Source: Delphinapterus leucas (lineage: Eukaryota > Chordata > Mammalia > Artiodactyla > Monodontidae). Taken from it: 64,000 bases of DNA. Made by a program: the position numbers and the translations under genes. The stretch's first letter is position 1; each line of letters starts with the position of its first letter. Positions 58,111-64,000 of the stretch are shown piece after piece. Where the stretch lies: the NCBI RefSeq assembly GCF_002288925.2, contig NW_022098036.1, forward strand, positions 42,729,626-42,793,625. The letters are read 5' to 3'. The notes under the pieces were generated by a model. It had not been told where the DNA came from. It saw only the letters and a program-made list of their open reading frames with translations, and ran no database searches.

Positions 58111-60860
58111 CATAGTTACAGCAGAAGCAGCAGCAGTCCCATAGGTAATAGGCTTTGGGCACTTCCTACAAGATTGCATTGTACATGTCTTATTTCATCC
58201 TGAAACAACAATATCAAGAAACACATAACCTTGTAAAGCACTATACAATTTAAAGAATCTTCCATTTAATAAAAAAAAAAATAGGTAACTTTATTAAGGT
58301 CATTATGGGAAACTAGGGTCAGATAACTTGCTGAAGATCTACCAATGTAAGTTCAGAAAGGGTCTAAACTTAGACCGGAACCCAAGCCTTAGTTCTCTCA
58401 CCCCACCATATGACCTTTCAAAGCATCACTTTGGTAGACTCTACTTAATCGGTAGACTCTACTTAAGCAGTTGTGACTAAGGGTGATGACTCTGCCCTCA
58501 TCCAGAGTTTCACTTTATTCTCACTATCACAGCTTTGCAGTGCTATATTTCCCTGCTCTGTATCATTTAATATTCTATTCTACTTTTCGCTATTCTACTT
58601 TTTATAATTCTTGCTTTCTTATAATTGGCAGGACTTTTTAATAATATTCACATTAAAGCTCTTAGTTTCTCTGTTTGGAATTCCTCCAAGTTTATACTAT
58701 GTTCAGAATTATTTATTTTGTTCTTCTTTTTATTTCCAAGGAAGTTTGCCTTCCCTGTAAAATCCCTTCCTTCAAATCTAAACATCTTGATTTGACTATT
58801 ATCTGTCTAATTTAGTTCAGCAATGTGTGAGGGTATCTCTCTAATCTCCAGTCTTGGTGGGAGGAGTTATAGAGCCCTCTGGGTTTGTGGCAGAGAGAAA
58901 GCAGCTTCCAGGTTAATGCTGATCTTCAAAAAGAAGCCTTCTGCACAAAAGTCCTAGATGTTCTGATACTTCCCATGAAGTACTGTAGTATTATGAAACA
59001 ACAGTCATTCTTCCCCTTACTCTCTGTTACAGCCATGAGATATTTGATTAAATCCACTTTGTATCCACTTTGCAGAGGCTCTACCTTCATATTAATACTT
59101 TTATTCCCATAACTTTAAAACACTTAGATTGTGTCTCCATTTAATGCCAAATAGCTACAATGTTCAAGGCATCCTGTGTGCCTCCTTAAGTGTTACTCAG
59201 CTCCCAGGGACTGGCTTATCAGGCGAGAATGAGTCTGTTACTAATATCTGAGAATATTACACAGTAAATCTTGATCAACTAGATAATGCAATCCAATTAT
59301 TTATATTAAATACTCTCTAAGGAAAAAAGGGTGAAAAGCCAGATTAATAAACTTGTAGAGACATTATGAAATCCATAACTTGCAACATATATATTATAAT
59401 CTTCTTAATTTTGTGTATTGGAATTTATGATGATCCTAGGTGTTCACAATGATAATTCCATAATTTTCAGTGATCAAAGAAAAATGCATTTCTGATCCCT
59501 ATGGTATTAAGGAAAGAGAAATCATGTATTTGAGAAAGATTTTTGGTAATAAAAATGGAAATAGAAAGAGGTGTCTGTTTCATGACAGAATTAAATTAGC
59601 CAGAACATCCCATTTTTCAAGTATTTCCATTAATCAAGGTTTTACTCTACTTTTAGATAGGAAGTCTAATCAAGACTATCTGAGAAGTCAGTGTATTGGA
59701 ATGTCACTTACTAAAGATTTCAAATATGCTTTTCAGAGCTTTTAGACCATGACTTTTAGGGAAAGTTCTTTGGTCAAAAGACCATTTGCCTGCATAATAT
59801 CACATAGTACTTTAAACAATTGTCACTAAAATCTCATTTCCTTGTCAAACAGAGGTGGCCTTATTTCTACGATTGTGTGTCCAGATACATATAAAGGTAC
59901 AATAAAATGCAGAAATATGTTGATATATTCAAGGCATGGCTTAAAAAATGAAGAGACCTTCCTGGAATCAAGATAGCCTTGTTTACTGGATCCAATTGCT
60001 CTTTAGACACTTGAGTGATTTAGGCAGAGATGCAATTTTTGGATCCTTTTGTTTTAAATTGTATCATCCATTACCTAAATGCATTTTTACCCAGCAAGAA
60101 ATGGCAGAGCCCAGGATTTATAACAACAACACTCCCAGAATCAGAAAAATGGTGATTCGGCTCATGATTTCTGAAAACGTATTAACATGCTTATACATGT
60201 CTGTCCTTTCCACATTCCCCCCCAAATCTCAAATATAATATGAATATTTTATAGTGATGTTTAGTAATGAGCACCCAATCCAACCTTAAAATGACTTCTC
60301 TTTTAATTAGCACATTAGTCACTCAGTAAAAATTGAGTTGGATGAATTATTCAAATAGAATTCAGCAGAGATTCAGGAGCAAATCTGAAAGACAGTGGAA
60401 AGAAGAAGCAAGGCTGTCTAGTATTTTTCACTCACAGAAGGTTAAAGAGGGGTCCTGCAAAGCTAAGGAGAGGGACTCATAAGGGCTGTTTGTTAACAGA
60501 AGTTGTAGAATGTGTCTGATGCTGCCAGTATCTGAGGATGACCTTGAAGTACTGATAAACACCAAGCAAAGGAGGAGAACACATGTTGGTGAAGTAATAC
60601 TTCTTTATCTTTTGCTTTCATAGCTTAAATTAAACCCGAAAGAATACTTCTGTGTACATTTTGGGATGAACTCTCACTAGGCATTCACCTAGTGCCTAAA
60701 ATACTTTGAACTGGAAAGAAACATTCATGTTGAAGTTTTGTTGCCTCAGGATAATTCTGTAATTTAATGCAGAGAAATGGTCCGATTAGCAGTTGGGACC
60801 AGCAGGGGGAAGCTAACTGGAGTAAGGAGGTGAGAGAGAGAGTCAGAACTTTATTCCTCA

Positions 60861-60862
<2 letters not shown>
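58111..60862. other. Long mostly unique stretch, no gene seen
   Basis: 2.75 kb with a probable antisense MIR at about 58225-58400 ('gtcagataacttgctgaaga') and otherwise nothing named. The ORFs at 59470-59745 and 59948-60238 (91 and 96 codons) have no recognisable domain. Confidence 0.5.

Positions 60863-60902
<40 letters not shown>
60863..60902. repeat. (CA)19-20 microsatellite
   Basis: Pure CA run. Confidence 0.95.
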
Positions 60903-60906
<4 letters not shown>

Positions 60907-61427
60907 CAACTGCTCAAGGGGAGAGGAAGTGGGAAAAAGCCAAAGGAAGTAGAATTCAGTAAGTCAGTGGCAGTGATAATTGGAAACAAAAATGACTTTT
61001 AAAATACTGCAAGGCCAAAGTCCATAAAAACAAGCAGGGAAAAATCCCCTCAAGTATTTAGATTTTCTCATGAAATTGCTCAGACGAATGGACAATAAAC
61101 AAAGTATGAACCCTGCAAGATAGATCCCTATCCCATAGGTTTGGGTGAAGACAAGAAATGACAGGGCTGAGAGGAGAGTAGCCATGAAAATCAGCCTGGC
61201 TCTCCAGGTAGTTTATCTGCAAAGGACATTTGCTTGAACTATTTGTTTTTGGTTGATATTATTCTCTTTCCATTTCACGTTGCTTTGGTCAGAGAAAAAC
61301 ACTTGAAGGCAGGAAACCTGCTGGGTTGTACTTTTTTCATGCTGAGTGAGCCATTTCCCTGGACTCAGTAGGAGCTAGTTTGACTTTAGCCTGATGTGCA
61401 ACCTTAAGGAGAGATCTTGACTTCAAG
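60903..61427. other. Unique sequence
   Basis: Nothing recognised. Confidence 0.5.
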
Positions 61428-61780
61428 AAGCCAGGACTCTGGGACTTCCCTGGTGGCACAGTGGATAAGAATCCACCTGCCAGTGCAAGGGACACGGGTT
61501 TGATCCCTGGTCCGGAAGATCCCACAGGCCACGGAGCAACTAAGCCCGTGCACCACAGCTACTGAGCCCACATGCTGCAACTACTGAAGCCGTATGCCTA
61601 GAGCCTGTGCTCCGCAACAAGAGCAGTCACTGCAATGAGAAGCCCGCACACTGCAACAACGAATAGACCCCACTTGCTGCAACCAGAGGAAGCCCGCGCA
61701 CAGCGATGAAGACCCAACGCAGCCCAAAATAAATAAAATTTAAAAAGAAAATTCTAAAAAAAAAAAAAAAGCCAGGACTC
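61428..61780 (+). mobile_element. Long CHR-type SINE with target-site duplication
   Basis: SINE body 61440-61768, sense: 'tgggacttccctggtggcac' (A box), 'cacgggtttgatccctggtc' (B box), CAACTA-rich centre, 'gaagacccaacgcagcccaa', and an A-rich tail. Perfect 12-bp duplication 'aagccaggactc' at 61428-61439 and 61769-61780. Most intact of the three long SINEs. Confidence 0.93.
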
Positions 61781-62260
61781 CTTCAGTGGCCATTTTCATG
61801 AGGTAGGTTAATTTATGACATCCTTGGCTGGTTCCAGAATATTTGGAATAAATACAGTTCCAGACATCATTACTGAGTGGCCAAAATCCACATCAGTCTC
61901 CTAGAACTGATCCTGATTCACTTCCACCCTAAGAATGGTCATCCATTTATCTACATGCCCACCTGAGCTGTCAGACCCAAATTTAATCTATAGGCTTAAC
62001 CCAGGAATAACCATCATTTTACTCAAGCGTTCTCTGCTTCCCACTGATCATTTTCTGTAATTGTTTGACCCCAGAATAGCCTTGGCTCAAAGAAATCTGT
62101 TCCTACCTACAGGATACCACTGAAAGGCTAGCAAAATGCTACACAGACCAGGGTGTCTCTTTCTCCCACTTCGCCCTCACAGGAAGTGAAATTCTATTCC
62201 CAGCTCCAGCCTATGAGGGACATATGGAAACTAGTTCAGTTTAGTTGAAATTATATTGTC
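61781..62260. other. Unique sequence
   Basis: Nothing recognised. Confidence 0.5.
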
Positions 62261-62415
62261 TTTTAACTTGTTTATTTGATCCATGCTAATGTGTACTCAT
62301 GTGTTTGTTGCTACCCTTGTTACCCATCAAAATGTTAAGCAGCTCTGAGAGAATGGGAAACAAGATTTGGTACTTGTCATCCTGGGTACACATAGTGAAA
62401 CAATAAAGTATCTAA
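62261..62415 (+). repeat. Imperfect direct repeat, left copy
   Basis: 'ttttaacttgtttatttgat', 'ttgttgctacccttgttacc', 'taagcagctctgagagaatg' and 'aaagtatctaaaattaaa' recur in order at 63060-63227. May be a pair of old LTR pieces. Confidence 0.55.
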
Positions 62416-63059
62416 AATTAAAATAAACAGTAAACGTTTTTCTCACATTCTCCGTAGGTAACCACAGTTAATATTTCTGGTAGCGATTATTTCAACTTTT
62501 ATTTCTTGACAAACTTCAGACAGTTCTAGAAATATGAAGATTTGAACATCATAACCCTACTTACCTCTGATTTTAGTTAACTATATTATTATTGTTTCAC
62601 TGTCAAGTTATGTAAAATTTATATTCTGACATAAATATAAATAATTCTCATTTTCTTTATTCATAGGTTGTCTAATAGCTTAAACAGAATAAAAGCATTA
62701 TTTTCAGTTTCTTGTTACATATGTGTAATTCACTCTAGATCTATGTTGTATGACTGAACTGATAGAGAAAGGAATATGATTCTGTCATTAAATCTCTGCT
62801 CAAATGAGAATGATTTGTGTGCAGAGATTCAAGGCATTTCTTTTTAATTTCCTTTCTGCTCTCTTTTTATCTAACGAGATCATATTTTGCTGCCACTGTT
62901 TCTTCTGTATCACATTATCCTTTTTCTTGTATTACTCTTTTGCTGCTTTGGAATGTTGTCTTGAGAGGTTGTATAATTTAGAAGTCCATGCATGCTCCAA
63001 AATGTCTTTAATTTGCCTTGATGTTGGTTATTGAGTTCATTTTAGCGAGAATTCTTTTA
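62416..63059. other. Sequence between the direct repeats
   Basis: AT-rich, no reading frame with viral or transposon motifs. ORF 62804-63034 (76 codons) is unsupported. Confidence 0.4.
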
Positions 63060-63227
63060 CCTTTTAGCTTGTTTATTTGATTCCTACTAAGGTATTTATT
63101 GTTATTCATGTTACCTAACAAGATTTAGGCAGCCCTGAGGAAACAGGACACGGGATTGTATAAATTTGGTGGGGGGCTGGGGGGAAGTAGATTAACCTGA
63201 ATGTAGTTTGAAAAACAAAGGATCTAA
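63060..63227 (+). repeat. Imperfect direct repeat, right copy
   Basis: 'ccttttagcttgtttatttg', 'ttgttattcatgttacctaa', 'aggcagccctgaggaaacag' and 'acaaaggatctaaaataa' parallel 62261-62415. A G-rich insertion (63168-63188) separates its halves. Confidence 0.55.
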
Positions 63228-64000
63228 AATAAGTGTGGCTCAGAAAGATAGACAAGATGAAAAGGCAGAGGGCTATGTACCAGATGAAGGAACAAGATAA
63301 AACCCCAGAAAAACAACTAAATGAAGTGGACATAGGCAACCTTCCAGAAAAAGAATTCAGAATAATGATAGTGAAGATGATGAGGACCTCAGAAAAAGAA
63401 TGGAAGCAAAGATAGAGAAGATGCAAGAAATGTTTAACAAAGACCTAGAAGAATTAAAGAACAAACAAACAGAGATGAAAAATACAATAACTGAAATGAA
63501 ACTACACTGGAAGGAATCAATAGCAGAATAACTGAGGCAGAAGAATGGATAAGTGACCTGGAAGACAGAATGGTGGAATTCACTGATGTGGAACAGAATA
63601 AAGAAAAAAGAAAGAAAACAAATGAAGACAGCCTAAGAGACCTCTGGGACAACATCAAACACAAAAACATTCGCATTATAGTGGTCCCAGAAGGATAAGA
63701 GAGAGAGAAAGGACCAGAGAAAATATTTGAAGAGATTATAGCTGAAAACTTCCCTAACATGGGAAAGGAAATAGCCACCCAAGTCCAGGAAGCGCAGAGA
63801 GTCCCATACAAGATAAACCCAAGGAGAAACACGCTGAGACACATAGTAATCAAATTGGCAAAAATTAAAGACAAAGAAAAATTACTGAAAGCAGCAAGGG
63901 AAAAATGACAAATAACATACAATGGAACTCCCATAAGGTTAACAGCTGATTTCTCAGCAGAAACTCTACAAGCCAGAAGGGAGTGGCATGATATACTTAA
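63228..64000 (+). pseudogene. L1 ORF1 fragment, 5' part, cut by window end
   Basis: L1 ORF1 begins at the ATG at 63259 (frame start MKRQRAMY). It shares the EKEFRIMIV, ITEAE(E/W), DLWDNIK and NFPNMGKE motifs with the full-length copy at 24812. The frame is broken: a one-base slip near 63382 (…ATGATGAGGACC) leads to a stop, a further shift occurs near 63500 (the 'gaaactacactggaaggaat' region), and TAA follows at about 63696. The 5' UTR is missing, so the copy is 5'-truncated. The remainder, presumably ORF2, lies beyond the window. Confidence 0.85.

Noticed and set aside
62261..63227. Endogenous retrovirus with paired LTRs
   Set aside because: No gag, pol or env-like frame or primer-binding site is visible between the repeats, so only a direct repeat is claimed.

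Overview
This window is mammalian nuclear DNA, almost certainly from a cetacean (whale or dolphin). The reasons are the tRNA-derived CHR-type SINEs (short form at 2286-2493, 13463-13681 and 14776-14997; long form at 50295-50655, 56127-56456 and 61440-61768), a young cetartiodactyl-type LINE-1, older L1M, L2, MIR and hAT/Tigger debris shared by placental mammals, many (AC)n tracts, and an AT-rich background with no operons. The order is a firm inference from the repeats; genus and species cannot be read here. I see no host protein-coding exon, rRNA, tRNA, known ncRNA gene or CRISPR array. The window looks intergenic or deep-intronic.

Layout. 1-20633: unique AT-rich sequence with ancient repeats (LTR-like copies at 130-445, 6082-6425, 8641-9015 and 16895-17265; MIRs; an L2 3' end; a Tigger-like element with TA duplications at 6869-7090; an L1M 3' end at 17945-18475) and three short SINEs. 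20634-30492: the centrepiece, a full-length 7.58-kb L1 (22382-29963) inserted into an older, 5'-truncated and 5'-inverted L1. Both the inner and the outer target-site duplications can be read. 30493-35590: unique sequence, a partial L1 lacking its 3' end (32655-33746) and a very old AT-rich L1 remnant running from ORF1 into ORF2. 35738-39375: a MER33-like hAT element, MER20, antisense L1M and MIRs. 39376-48880: mostly unassigned unique sequence with MIRs. 48890-58110: antisense L1M pieces hosting two DNA transposons and a long SINE, then MIR, L2 and a CR1/L3-like reverse transcriptase remnant split by another SINE. 58111-64000: mostly unique DNA, one SINE, an imperfect direct repeat pair, and an L1 ORF1 fragment that runs off the right end.

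The only genes are those of L1. In the full-length element a 2.4-kb GC- and CpG-rich 5' UTR with internal tandem duplications leads to ORF1 (RNA-binding chaperone) and, 58 bp later in another frame, ORF2 (endonuclease plus reverse transcriptase). There is no frameshift, but there are one in-frame stop in ORF1 and two in ORF2, plus loss of one zinc-knuckle cysteine. The copy is therefore recent but now unable to encode full-length proteins. I found no new gene system. The best leads are the nested L1 architecture, the duplicated 5' UTR units, antisense ORFs in that 5' UTR, and a weakly preserved CR1/L3-like coding remnant.
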